Shown piece by piece: positions 45,151-57,800 of a stretch of 64,000 nt of DNA. The position numbers and the translations under genes were made by a program. Source of the stretch: Closterium sp. NIES-65 (Eukaryota > Streptophyta > Zygnematophyceae > Desmidiales > Closteriaceae); NCBI GenBank assembly GCA_948144175.1, contig CANXME010002072.1, positions 62,001-126,000 on the forward strand, in the 5' to 3' direction. Numbering within the stretch: position 1 is the first letter of the stretch; every line of letters begins with the position of its first letter. The notes beneath the pieces were generated by a model that worked only from the letters and a program-made list of their open reading frames with translations, searched no databases and had not been told where the DNA came from.

Positions 45151-46581
45151 AGACGGATACGGCCCAGGTTGGGTCATCCGTTGCAAAATGGGAGTTCGGA
45201 AATTATGGCAAACATTTACTCTATTGCATAAGGAATAATGCAAGTTGGATTCTGTAACACTACAGCTTCGAGGGTTTGGACACGTCAGCGAAAGTGTATC
45301 GCTGTGCTCCAACCTCACCTGCGCCAGTTCCCGCACTCGCCCCGCCTGTTTGGGTTGGCTTCGGCTAGAGCCACTCACATTCTCCCAACTTCTCTTGCTC
45401 CCTGCTCTTTTGCCGCAACCATCAGTGTTCATGCCCAGTTGAATTTCAGTTTATCGGAGGCGACAGCTTTCCTTCAGTAGACCGTACAAGCTAAGGAAAT
45501 GACAGGTAATGAAGTTCACTGCGGCTTCTTGCATTACGCAAGTTATTGATCTGTTATGGTTGCAGGTCGTAACCAGGCAGTAGCATTGGGCTATATGCAA
45601 GAGAATAATTATGTCAAGAAAGGCTATCGTCGCACAACCTTGCAAGGTTAATCATCAATAAGCTTCTTCATGTCACCTTTTTTCGTCGGCATGCTTTGCG
45701 ACGAGCATATCCCTCCTATGCTACGATGGCGACAGTACCCGCGAAATGACATCTGGGAGGCTGGGAAAGCTTTTTGACGACTAGCTCTACGTCATTGGGA
45801 TAATACGGTCGCTGCGTCGTGCGGAATCCTTCACCTCTCCCGTTTAAGTGGTGTGTTTCGATTCCTCTTCCTCTTTCTCTTTTTAGTTCTCACGCTTTTG
45901 CACTCGAGCTCCATTTGTTGCTAATGCTTTGCTTACCTCTATTCTGCGTGTGCAGGTGCTGTATCGTTGGACCTCGCTGATTATTATGGAAGCTCCCTAA
46001 TCTAGTGAGCAGCTGGTGAGATGTTTACATCTTGTTGCGACATTCCATGGAGAACTAGGTGTGTCGTCCCCGTCCAGGGCTGGTGAGACAAGATAACGAG
46101 GCACGCGGACTTCTATTGCTTAACCTCAACTAATGATTCGTTTCAGGTGAAGCACATCTGCTACCCCCGTTTTTATGTTGTGAGCGTGTTTTTCTTGGTT
46201 GTTTGCTGAGCCTTTCCAAAACGGTTTTTGCAGATACCTTACGGTATTACCGAGGATGGATTCCGTAGAACACTCTTTAATCCGCCTCAGACGTTATTTC
46301 ATTTTGTGGTCAAAATTCAGCTCCTTCAGGTGATTATGAGACTGCCTGTTTCATCAGCGACAGATTTTCATTCAACAATGTAAAGATTGTAGGTAAGGTG
46401 TTGTGCATGTTCATGTAAATATCTACGAATTAGGTCCTGAAAGGGAATGGTTGTATCATGTTCATTATGTGCATGTGCAATATGGTATAATCATGTGCAA
46501 TATTTCCATGTGCATGCAAGCAACAGTTATCTGACTACAAGTGTCTCCAAAGCCCTGGAAAGGTGCAAGCAATGCCCCCAA
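45151..46581. other. Intergenic, no supported gene
   Basis: About 1.4 kb. Short plus-strand stretches between AG and GT signals (for example 45957-46010 and 46232-46328, the latter open as IPYGITEDGFRRTLF) look faintly exon-like, but I recognise nothing and cannot chain them. Confidence 0.35.
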
Positions 46582-49500
46582 TCAGATTTCCCCATCTTCC
46601 ACTTCTTCCTTGCTTCTGTCTGCCTCCATTTCATCTTCACTCTCTTCTCCATCTGATTCATCTCTTAGTGATAGCCCTAAATGCTCTAACACGTTCATTC
46701 CCTGTTGAGAACCTGAGACTCTTGCACCTTCACCACCAAACAGCAATTCGGTGGAGCGGTCAGGACCAATGCTGATGTGCTCAGCAGGAGCACTCAGAAG
46801 GTGCATGTCCTTCATGATGGCATGGCTCTCGTCCAACTCCACGGACTTTGCCATCTGCTTGCCATGCAACACAGCATTGGACAGAGCCCGGAACAATGGA
46901 TGAATACACTGAATATAGAAAGAACATTGGCACAGAAACATAACAGATGGCCCTAGTAGGGAGGGAGCATACCCCTTGCAGAGCACGACGCATTGCTTCC
47001 CTTTGCTCCTCCAGCTTTTTCCGGGCTTCAATAGCCACCTCTGCTTCTTTCCGCCTGCGAGTCTCCTGTGCTGCCCTGGCTTCAGCTTCCAAACGAGCTC
47101 GCTCTGGATCGTAAAGCAGAATGACAAGGGTGTTAGTATATCCTTCCGACAAGACAAGGAAAAATGACGCCCTACCATACATACCTTCTCTGTGCTTTCT
47201 CTCGATTTCTTCAAGCTGCTTCTGATCCACACTTTGAGTCTGCAAGGAAGAGTGGAACAAAAAGAATAAGAAGCTAAGACCATTGCAACATAGGAACAAC
47301 CAAGCAAGAGTTGTGAGAATATTGACTTGCCTCCGTTGCTTTCTTCTGGGCGTTCAAAATTATGTCAGCGTACTTCCCCCGAAGAAGGGCTGCTTTTACA
47401 GCCGCCTCATCATCACCTGAGAAGATTAGGAAATCAAGCATGAGGCATGAGTGGTTGCTGCTATAACATGTAGAGATGCTCACAATGATGTACCAACCCA
47501 CACTGTATACAAAGAGCCTCCAAGACACTCACCTTTGAAAGATGGCTTCACCTCCTTTGGCTTTTCATCTTGCTTCACATCAACCTCCATCTTCACCCCT
47601 TCACTTGCAGCAACACTGTCACCCCCTGTATCAAATGCAACAAAACCACCTAATTCATGGGCGTTGTTCGTTCTCAGAGTTCACACAGCATGGATACCCT
47701 GTACAAAGTGTCCAGTTCAGATGCATTGGGACTCGAATTGCACTACCCCAGTGCAATTTCTGTGCAACTTGGCTTACCAGCATTAGGCGAGGAGCATATA
47801 TCACTGGCCTTTGCACTATCCTTGCTCTGATTCTGCTGCACAATTTAACCAGTAAAGAGAGGTACCACCATCATTTTTCTTCAGTCTTTCTTTTTTTGCA
47901 AAATGCTCAACAATCGACAGGCAATGGAGCAATTCAGTCACCTTCCCACGGGCAGGCTCAGAAGGAGTTCCCTTGGAGCGCCGATCTTCCTGATCAGACT
48001 CGCTGGAGGATGTGCCGCTGTCTGAGTCACTATCTGAGGAGGACAATTGGGAAAAACAATCCATATGAGTGTGGGGAAAGAAAATGGTAACTGATGTTGG
48101 GAGTGATGATAAAAGAAGTGGGTGGGTGGGGAGCACGGGAAGGGAACAGAGCAAAGATAAGTTCAGGCTTGACAAGCATACCACTGGACGAGCTATCATC
48201 GCTCGAACTGGATGATCCTGAGGTGCCTGGATTGGCCTTCCCTCCTACTCCATTCCCAGCAGGCAGCTTGGCTGCTGCCGAGTCTGCAGCAGAAGTGACA
48301 GCAGCAGCCCCATGAACAAGACCGGAACCTTCCTCCACAATGTCAACACTGTCCTCGCCTTCTGGAAATTGAAGAACGAGGAACAAGATGTCACAGAACA
48401 GCACAGGCAATAGCACAAGGATAGCACGGCACAACAACAGGACAATATGAGTATTGCTTTTTATAACAGCCCAGAGTATTAAAAGGGTTTAGTGGTGATC
48501 ATTGTACCTTTGAGCTCCTGCTGTGAAGCAGGAAGAGCGTCAGGAACCTGCACAGGCCAAAAACGGCAGCACAACCAGATTAGCATGTCACACTGTCTCA
48601 GTGTAAACCAAGCAGCACAGAGAAGCTAAAACATCAAACAGACCTGAAATCCAAACCACGCACACAAACCTTGGACAAAGGCACCGATTGCTTCTGCTGC
48701 AGCAGAGCCCGCTTCCGCTTGCTCTTGCTCTTCATGCAGTTGGCCACGTATCTCTCCAGCTCCCACAGCGTCTCACTGTCCAGCGAGTCAATGTCAAGCT
48801 CGATCTCGTCCGCGTTCTGACTCAAATCAGGATTGCGCTCGGATATGATCTGCACAATCCGATCCAGATTCTCCGGTGGAAGCTTCCCCAGGTTAACACT
48901 CAGCTTCTGCTTCTCCGCAAACGTCATGTCCCTCAGGGGAACCTTCCCCTTCGCCTGAACCTGCGTTACTCCTTGGCTCGTCACCTTCCCACCGGCCTGC
49001 ATCTGCGACTCGAGCTTCTGCAGCCGCTTCTCCAACTCTTGAACCTCCGGCTTCTCACGGCCGTCGCTGGTCTCCCTAGTTGCCTTAGCTCCCTTAACGT
49101 CCTCTACAACCATCAGCTCCTCGTCTTCCTGCCTGCGTTTCGCGGCATCTTCCTCCACCTTGAGTCGGATCTTCCTGTACCCTTGCTCGAACAGGCCCTT
49201 CAGTTCCAACGTCATGATATACACGTCACTGCCTTCCCCGTTATACCGCATAGCGTTCGACCAAACCAGCTGCACGTCGCTGTACAGTTCGTCTGGATGA
49301 AGGTAACCCGACGACTTGATTTTCGCGGTAATCGTACCCAGGTCCATCGGATTCTTGATCACCGTGTGGTAATCGTGTAAACCGAGCTTCACCGCATCGA
49401 CGGGCTCTTTGAACACCCATCCGTATTTATGCGACATCAGTCGTTTCAGCAGCGTCGCATACTGCTTACAAATGTCGTTCAATCGCCTCGCTCTAGCAGC

Positions 49501-50459
49501 TTCGATTTTCTGTCGTTTCAGATCGAGTTCCGGCGTGTTTGCAGGGACATTCTTCCCCTTGCCTCTCTCGGGAACCAAGGCCTTCTCCTTAGCATGAAAC
49601 GAATCAGCGCCTAACGGTGCGATCCACCCCTTGCCTGAAAACTCCGTCTCTGAACCCTGTATTCGCACTGGGGGCGCAGGAACGAGCGGAGCGGCTACAG
49701 CGACAGGCGAAGCGTCCATCGACCCGGATTCCACCGTGTGAGATGCAATCGTACCGTTCTCGGAACGTCTCATCCGCTTCCGGCTCTCCGCACCCTTCCC
49801 TGACAACTCCTCGCGCCGTAATGCTCCCTCCCTGGCTTCCACTTTCTCACTTAACCCCTGCAGCTGCTCCAGCTCATCTAGGAACTTTCTCCGCAAGCCT
49901 CTCCTTTCCCCACCTGTCCACCCAGCCAAACCGGTGCCTGTGCCTCCGTCTCTACTGCTCTCTCTGCTGCCTCTCCTATCCCCTGCCCTGGCATGATCAA
50001 CCGCGTGACCTCCGCCGTTGTAAACTGGAACCTTCCGTTTCAGTGATTCTTCTGAGAAGCTGGGCTGAGCGGCAACGGGAACTGCTGGGAAATCGGCGAC
50101 AGGCGGTGCATTTGCTGAAGCCTTGATAACGCTAACGCTTCCTGTGGACTTTCTCCTTCGACTATCTAAACTATCTAGCTTCTCAAAACCTTTGCTGTTT
50201 ACGTCGGGTGCCGGACCTACAGGCTCCAACGCGTATCCCTTGCGTACTCGCCGCTTCATGGCCTCTTCCCTGGTTATAATAACCTCGTTCCGTCTGCGAG
50301 GCTCGAGAGCTGCTGGCGCCATTGCTCCCTGTTGCAAACAGAAACAAGAGCATAATTTTAGAGTCCTGTTGCAGAGATTTCTAGACAAGAATAGCATCAC
50401 GTGATAAGGTTGAGAAACAGCAAAAGGCAGGAAAGACGCACCTTTGCACCTCTTTCCAT
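46582..50459 (-). CDS. GTE: GTE bromodomain-NET transcription regulator, copy 1
   Basis: Plant BET-family (GLOBAL TRANSCRIPTION FACTOR GROUP E) protein that reads acetyl-histones. Exons: 48670-50328 (ATG at 50322), 48508-48547, 48182-48361, 47942-48033, 47778-47832, 47533-47625, 47331-47416, 47185-47239, 46973-47103, 46582-46854; from that ATG they total 2658 nt, 885 aa, all in phase. A small upstream exon, 50442-50459 (MERGAK), joins in frame and may give an earlier start. Bromodomain: LLKRLMSHKYGWVF to ELKGLFEQGY with the acetyl-lysine Asn in WSNAMRYN. NET domain: MTFAEKQKLSVNLGKLPPE to LWELERYVANC. Then KSKSKRKR, Ser/Asp clusters, and a C-terminal coiled coil (ERARLEAEARAAQETRRRKE, ALQGMAKSVELDE) ending in an acidic tail. 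The intron after exon 47331-47416 has a GC donor. Confidence 0.9.
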
Positions 50460-51010
50460 GCGAGGACAAGCCCACGTGAATCACGGAAAGGAAGTGCCAG
50501 ACTTCGCAACTGCAATTCATCGTGGGTAACACGAACCAGAGCAAGTCATGCTTTATACACCTGCCACGATGCATATACCAGTCGAAACAAGCTCGCCAAG
50601 TTAAACACAGTACCGATGCATAAGACCATCCTGGCCTAATATTGTATCGTCAACGGAAGCTGTGCGACATCACCAAATTATTTCTACTAACAGGTAACTT
50701 ACATACTAAATCCAATCCCTAAAATATGCCTACTCTCTTGCTTTGATTTGTTTCTTGCTTTATTCTGCTAAACCATGAGCTAGGACACACAGAAAAAAAA
50801 CGGTTCATCGGTGCAATGTACCTTCCTCCTCCCTTGGAAAAAAACAGATCCGACGCAGAATTAATGCAGCTTGGTCCACAAACAACAAAATTTTAAGACC
50901 AAAAATAGTGGGTTCTATTCCGCTAAATTCAACCGTGTTGATCTGCGCGTTCTAATCCTCCATAGCTGACGAAAACTTAGGAGCTAGCGGATAGTGATGG
51001 CCAAAAATTG

Positions 51011-51019
51011 AAACCCTAG
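51011..51019 (+). promoter_or_regulatory. Telo-box-like AAACCCTAG
   Basis: Matches the plant interstitial telomere motif that is common in promoters and leaders of translation and cell-cycle genes. It lies 120 bp upstream of the candidate ATG at 51139. One short motif, so it could be chance. Confidence 0.35.
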
Positions 51020-51138
51020 CTCCGTTGGTGGCGGGCGAGGTGAGGCGAGAATCGAGGGAGGGAGAGAGAAGCGGGAGAGAGGTAGCCCTGCAACGTGTGA
51101 CGCAAGCAACCACCAGATAGCAATTGCGGAAGTTGGAG

Positions 51139-51172
51139 ATGGCGTCACAGAATGTTCCAGAAATCAAGACAG
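51139..51172 (+). CDS. Possible first exon, unidentified (weak)
   Basis: ATG, then ASQNVPEIKT, and a strong CAG|GTGAGA donor, preceded by a purine-rich leader with a telo-box. No downstream exon could be joined, and any continuation would run antisense to GTE copy 2. It may be a truncated gene or a bidirectional-promoter transcript. Confidence 0.25.
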
Positions 51173-51588
51173 GTGAGATGGTACATTTCGCTTATGTTCA
51201 AAATCAAGTCACAAGATAAACATCTAACGAAAAAATACTTCTTACATCATACTAACACAAAGAATCAATTGAATATGCTACTTAGAAATCAGACTCATCA
51301 TGCATCAAGCCTATGTACCACTGGTTAGACCAGTCACACTGGCGACCTGCAACCAGCTAGCAGTATAGATTAGTCTTTGATAATTTGTCAACTGAATATA
51401 CGTACTAACAGCAGAGAAGCTTACCCTCCTATTGTGTTGTGAATTATGACACATCCATCTAACCCTTATCAAAGCAGCACTGCAGCATGTTAATAAAGCC
51501 AGCAAGAACAAGACCTACCACTTCTGCAAAATACGGTACAACACAATAAGTGTTAGCTGCGCAATCACTGGTCCAATAACAATAGTTA

Positions 51589-53950
51589 CAAGCGAGATGG
51601 TCCACCAACCTTGTCAGGGGAAGCCTCTGAGCCAGCATCTCTTGACTGGATCTCGTCTGAATCACTGCTCGAAGAATCACTCCCAGAGTCGCTCTCTGTA
51701 GATTACCAAACACGGGAAAAGAGAATTAAGCATTAGAGAACTAAGCATGCATAGAAGCTTCAGCTGCAGCTCTGGACGAGTGAAATCACATGTGGTACCA
51801 ACTAGGCAGGCATCACACATACCACTTGAGGAACTGTCATCACTGGAGCCTGACGAGCCAGAGGAGTCAGAGGCAGCCCCTCCGCCTTGTGCTCCATTCC
51901 CTGCTGACGCCCTTGACGGCTCCGGCCTAGAGGGGCCTGCTGGCTGCGCAGGCAAAGGCCCTTCGTCCCCAATGTCGATGCTGTCTTCACCTTCTGCATC
52001 GCCATGTGACAAACGCCAACAGAGGATGGTGGGAGCAACTGATATGTTCTTGGCCTGAAGGAATATCGGTAGGCACATTAAGCAGCACTAGTAAGACATG
52101 AGGCAGCAATTTACCTTTAAGGTCTCCTGCTGAGCTTGCTGGGAACGCATCCACGCCCTGACCAGGGTAGGGGCAGAGAAGCAATGTTAACAAGGGGCAG
52201 AGAAGCAATGTTAACAAGTCAGGCCGCATATCCAGGTTTGACAAGGAGCTGCAAAGCTCACAATGGAGCTAAACATGAACCAGCAAGCACCACTCAAGCT
52301 CCTCACCTTGGGTTGCACAGTATCGTAAAGAGGGAGCTTCTTCCGCTTGCTCTTGCTCTTCATGCAGTTGGCCACGTATCTCTCCAGCTCCCACAGCGTC
52401 TCACTGTCCAGCGAGTCAATGTCAAGCTCGATCTCGTCTGCGTTCTGACTCAGATCCGGGTTGCGCTCCGATATAATTTGGACAATCCTGTCTAGCTTCT
52501 CCGGAGGCAGCTTCCCCAGATTAACACTCAGCTTCTGCTTCTCTGCAAACGTCATGTCCCTCTTCTTCGTATCAGCCGCTCGCGGCTTAGCCTGACCCCC
52601 TCTGGCCTTCCCTTGCTGCTGTTGCGCCTTAGTACTCGCCACAAGCTGCGATTCTAACTTCTGTAACCGCTTCTCCAACTCTAGCACTTCCGACTTGTCC
52701 CTGGGATCTGGTAGACCCCCTCCCGCTGCCAGCAACTCGTCCTCCTGTCGCCTCTTAACTGCATCCTCGTCCAGCTTCTGCTGAACCTTTTGGTACCCTT
52801 GCTCGAACATGTTTTTCAGCTCCGCCGCCATGTGATACACGTCATTGCCTTCCCCGTTGTAAGTCATGGCGTTGGACCAAACGAGCAGCACATCGTTGTG
52901 GAGCTCGTCGGGATGCTGGTAACCCGACGCCTTTAATCTCGTGTTGATAGTGCCCAGATCCATAGGATTCTTGATAACCGTGTGGTAATCGTGCAACTTA
53001 AGCTTCTCCGCGTCTACAGGGACATTGAAAACCCACGAGAACCTGTGCGACATAACTCGCTTGAGCAGCGCACCGCACATGCGGAACGCATCCGCCATCC
53101 GCTTCGCCCGTGCGGACTCGACCTTCTGCCTACGCGGATCTTTCTGCTCTACCCCTTTCCCCCCGCCCTTCTTCTGACTAGACGACTTCGACTTCCCCTT
53201 CTCTGGCGGCGGAAGCTTATCGGCCGCGGACAGGAAGTCGGGGTGTATGTACGTTGTATTCGCCTTCGGCGTCCGCTTCTCCTTCCCGCCTGGTGTTCTC
53301 TCCCCGCCAGCAGCCCCTCTCCCCTTTCGGTGGTGCTGGTGGAGTTGCTGCGCCACTCCCACCGCCAAGGGCCCCCCGCTCTGCGCTGTCTCCCCTAAGC
53401 CCCCGTCGAGCGGCTGTCCTGCAGACGAAAGCTCCGTGGCTCCTCCGTTTTCCGATCTGCGAACCCTCCGGTCCCCAAGCGAGTCACTAAGGATAACCTG
53501 CGGCTCCTGCATCAATCTATTCTCACGAGCGTCTACTCTCCGACCTAGAGCCAGCACCGTATTCAGATCCGTTCTAATCTCCCGTCTAAGAGATCTCCTC
53601 TCGCCCCTAGAAAGAACCCCGCGTACGGCTTCCGAAACGCTCCCTGGGTCGTCACGGTGGATGATTTCTGTCAGAGCCTTGCGCTTCCGACCGATTTCAT
53701 TGGGACCCGTGCAGTCGCCGTCCATCTTGGAAACGCCAGACTCCTCTCGTTTCCCGCCGTTCGCCGCGGAGATCTTTCGCTTCTTGCCGTCCGATTCGTA
53801 CATGATCTCGCCGTCGATCTCGAAGACGTCAGGATCCAACGGGACTGCTTCGTAAGCGTGACCGTTTGGTAGCCGCCTCTTCTTAGCGCGGTCTCCCTGT
53901 GAAAAAACGTGGTCGTTTTTTCGATGCGGGTTGACGGCGGCTGGTGTCAT
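51589..53950 (-). CDS. GTE: GTE bromodomain-NET protein, copy 2 (short C-terminus)
   Basis: Tandem paralogue of copy 1. Exons 52307-53950, 52115-52157, 51823-51993 and 51589-51695 total 1965 nt, 654 aa. Start chosen at MTPAAVNPHRKN. Bromodomain: LLKRVMSHRFSWVF to ELKNMFEQGY, with WSNAMTYN containing the acetyl-lysine Asn; NET domain nearly identical to copy 1. The N-terminal third is diverged (RRLPNGHAYEAVP, RRSLRREIRTDL). After the Ser/Asp clusters it stops (PSRL, or KW if a further short exon is used), so the C-terminal coiled coil and acidic tail of copy 1 are lacking. Likely nuclear chromatin reader. Confidence 0.88.
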
Positions 53951-54873
53951 CTTCTCTGTAACACACAGCATAAAAGAAAAAAGAACACGACGGCGATGAA
54001 GAATACAGAACGAACGAAACAAACAGACGAAAAAAAAAGACATATGACACAGAGGTAATCATACATGTTAAAGTCAAGATTGCTTCCTTAACAGGAAGAA
54101 CCAACTTGTGGTCTTGAAGTCATCGATCTGAAGCCGTGTGGTGCCGTGAGAAGCCACGGCCCAGTAACCGAGCAAAACGGCAGTCTTCAAGTGACCATAT
54201 AGTAGACCGAGTAAGAATCCACGAGTTTCGGGGGCAGGCGCGTCCCGCGAGCTTCCGGAGCAGGCGATTTTTGCTGCAATGTCAGGTTGGCGTAGATCCA
54301 GTGGAGCAGCCGTCTCCTGGATGGAGCAACCCGAGACTTGGTGCTGGGAGAGCAGACTTGCAAAACCAGCAGCTGGCTGGAAATAACGGCAGAGGGAAAA
54401 TCCGACGTTGTGGTGGTTTGAAATGGAGAAGAATTGGTGAGTTGAAATACCAAACCCTAGGCGTCAAGCCGCTCCTTCTGATGGAGATTACAGCGAGTAG
54501 GCGCCGTAAACTTCGATGTGAAGGCAGTACAGCGTGAAGTTTCAAAAGAACAGTGATTCGCAGTACTGCTTAAACATTCTTAGCGACATCACGATTCAAA
54601 ATCACAACCAAGCATGGACATCAAAATCTGCACATTTGAAATCTGGAAGTGCTAGGAAAAAATATTGAACACCCTCGGCTACAAATCTGCATGCCCATAT
54701 TGTAGCATAGCAACATACATGGAATAGCATCAATTCAAGAGTCCTGAAAATTATTTGTTAAATACTATACATTATTGCAGCACTTTACCTAATATAACAT
54801 CACAATCAAATGGATTGCAGCACTTTCAGCCAGCCATAGAATGATGGATGCATGTAGAGAATTACATTGGAAG
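53951..54873. other. GTE copy 2 upstream / polygalacturonase 3' spacer
   Basis: About 920 bp. A telo-box-like AAACCCTAG lies at 54452-54460. No gene is supported. Confidence 0.4.
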
Positions 54874-57800
54874 TTACCAGTCAGTCACTCCTACACATGA
54901 AGTTACCTGGCGCTGTATTCTTGCTATCTCAGTTATCCCGGGCAGAGACCCCATTACCATGGGAGGCATTGACTGGTGGAGACCGCCAGTCCCATAGACA
55001 TTGAGGGAGGTCGGGAACAAGGCACCAGGGTTAGGGGAAGTTATGTTAACGCTGTCCATAAATATGTCGGTGCAGGGAACGGTTCTGCTGCACCTGAAGA
55101 TGATCCCTTCAGGTCCAAGCGTTGTGCCTTGGATGTTAGAGTATGTTACATTAACTATGGCGACATTGCTAGTCTTGATGTCGCTGTAACAGTAAAGGCT
55201 GCCTCCGCAGTAAAACTTCTTGGGGGCAAGTGGGTGAACACAGAGGGGGGGCAGGACAGACGACATCGGCACAGAGTAAGGCAAGAAGTGCGGGGGAATA
55301 GAGGAATGGCATGGCAGGGTAGTTGTGATGGGAGGGGAAAAAGTGCCGCTCCATGGACTACACAACCCACCTGATCGAGGACGATTGGATACCGCACGTT
55401 CTCCATGGAGATGCCGTCATACATGATGTTGGTGGCCTTCCCTGCACCACCCTGGAACGTCTTGATGCGCAGGCCTATCTTGGTGTTGACGAACCGCACG
55501 TCCCTCACTGATATGTCCGACACGCAAGAGACAGGATACACCGTGCCGCTTCCTAGTGCTCCGATGCTGGCAAGAGTAACAAAAGGGGAGAGGGAAGAGG
55601 GAAGAGGGAAGGGGGAAAGGGGACGAAGGAAGGTGAAGCAATAGAAGGTGACATGAATCGGGGCATGACCAGGAGGAGAGATGAGAGTGAAGCTCAAGTC
55701 TCAACAAACCTCAACAACACAGGTAACCACAGGTAACCAGGCTTTTACTGTTGTGTTGTGAGTGCCACAGTTTGTGTTACGTGTCTGACGTTCCATAGGA
55801 TCACCCCACTTACGAGATGCCATGGCCTGTGAGGCACGTGACATTCGATATAGTCACGCCGACAGCGCCGTCCCACATGGACACGTTGTCATCACCCCCC
55901 CCGAGCGTGCACCGTCGGATGTCGATGTTGAAGGAGGAGGAGATGTGGATGCCGTCCGTGTTGATGCTCTCTGCCGGCGAGTCTGTGCGGAAATCAAAGA
56001 TGCGCATGTTGGCACACCGAAACACCTGCACGTGGAAAAAGGCCGCGTTCCTGAAGCGAGGGGGAGAAGGAAAGGAAAGAGTTGGTGAGTCCACGCGGAA
56101 ATCAAAGATGCGCATGTTGGTGCACCGGAAGATCTGCACATGGAAGAACGCCGCATTCCTGGAGCGAGGGAGAGAGGCAAAGAGGATTGAGTGGGTAGAG
56201 TCTTGAGGTGTTAATAAGGAGCAGGGGATCAGGCATTCACAACCAAACAAGGCAAGCCGTGGAACACAGAATGATGGAGAGAACAAGACCAACGGAGAGC
56301 ATGAAGCAACAAAACAGGGTAAATTGAAGGATGACCTTAATGAACAAGATGAACTTGATGCCACTAGCACGTTCTGGAGAAGAAGTAGACCTGCTCTGGT
56401 GTTCATAAATTGGCTCAACAGTCACGCGTGCTGACCTGACAGTGATGCCACTGAGCACGGTCTGGTTGCATCGGAAAAAGTACAGCAGCATGGGCCGATC
56501 GCCCTTCCCCTTCTGCTCCCAAAACAGCTGCCCTCGCCCGTCCACCACGCCGCTCCCATACACCTTCAGCCCTGTGATCCCCTTAAAGTAGAGAATCGTG
56601 AAGGGGCCAGTCTTGGGAACGGTGTAGATCTTTGGGTTCTGAGGCACGGTGATGTTTCCATCCAGCTGCACGTTCACGCCTGAAGGCCCGCACGGGCCAA
56701 GGAAGGAAACACCCATGATGTGGAAGGTGTATTTACCCGGAATCAGCACCGTTGGGGCAACCTGGTCTTTACCCCCATCTGCTGCTCCTCCTACTCCGGT
56801 TGCTGTGCTGCTGTTGAGGGACGCAGCACATGCGGCGGCAAAAGCTGCTTCGATTGCCTTCCCATCGTTGCTCTTCCCGTCCCCCTTCGCCCCAAAGCTC
56901 CTCACGTCATACACGCCACCCGTGCCAGGTGGCACCGGCTTACTGGCCGACGGCACGCTGGGAGGTAGATCGTACCATTCCCCTTCCCCTTCCCCTTCCG
57001 CCTCTTCCTCCCCATCCCCCCCTGGCGCAACCCCTCCTCCCCCCTTAGGCGGGGATTTGGAAGGGGGCGGCGATTTAGGAGGGGGCGGCGATTTGGGAGG
57101 GGGCGGCGATTTGGGAGGGGGTTGGGATTTGGGAGGCGGTGAGGATTTGGGAGGGGACGGGGATTTGAGAGGGGGAGGGGATTTAGGAGGGGGTGAAGAT
57201 TTGGGAGGGGGTTGGGTCTTATTTAAGGGTGGAGATGGCGAGAGGGTGGGGGGAGGAGGAGATTTTTGGGGCTTAGGTGGGGGTAGAGATGGTGGAGCAA
57301 TAGGGGGAGGAGGGCTCTTAGGCGGTTTGATGACCGGAGGAGGGCTCTTAGGCGGTTTGATGACCGGAGGAGGGCTCTTGATTGGGTTGGGAGGAGGTGG
57401 GCTGGAGGGTGTGGGTGATTTGGGGGCCTTGGTCGAGGGTGACGGGGAGGGCGGGGAGGGAGGGTCAGGCGGAGCAGCAGCGACAACAGCAGGCGGGGAT
57501 GGCGTACTGGCGGAAGGCTTGGGGGGAGACTTGGGGGACTTGAAAGTCGGGGGAGGCTTGGGGGATTTCCGCGGCTTGGGCGACTTGGCCGGCTTATGCG
57601 GACTCTTGGACGGCTTAGTCGGAGACTTGAGCGGTTTCGGCGGGCTGCTGGTCACGTTGGACACGCTGGTGTCATTCCCCCCCCCGCTGACCCCTGCAGC
57701 ACTGCCAGCATCCCCATCGCCCCCATCCTTTGATCCTGCTCCGCCTGCATCTGTGTCGTTGGTTCCTTGCTTCACAGGGGAGGCAGGAGCAGGAGGAAGA

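Larger units (their letters stand above)
50460..51588. other. Spacer between the two GTE genes
   Basis: Copy 1 promoter side plus the region 3' of copy 2. It contains an AAACCCTAG telo-box at 51011-51019 and a possible plus-strand first exon at 51139-51172. No other coding region is supported. Confidence 0.45.
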
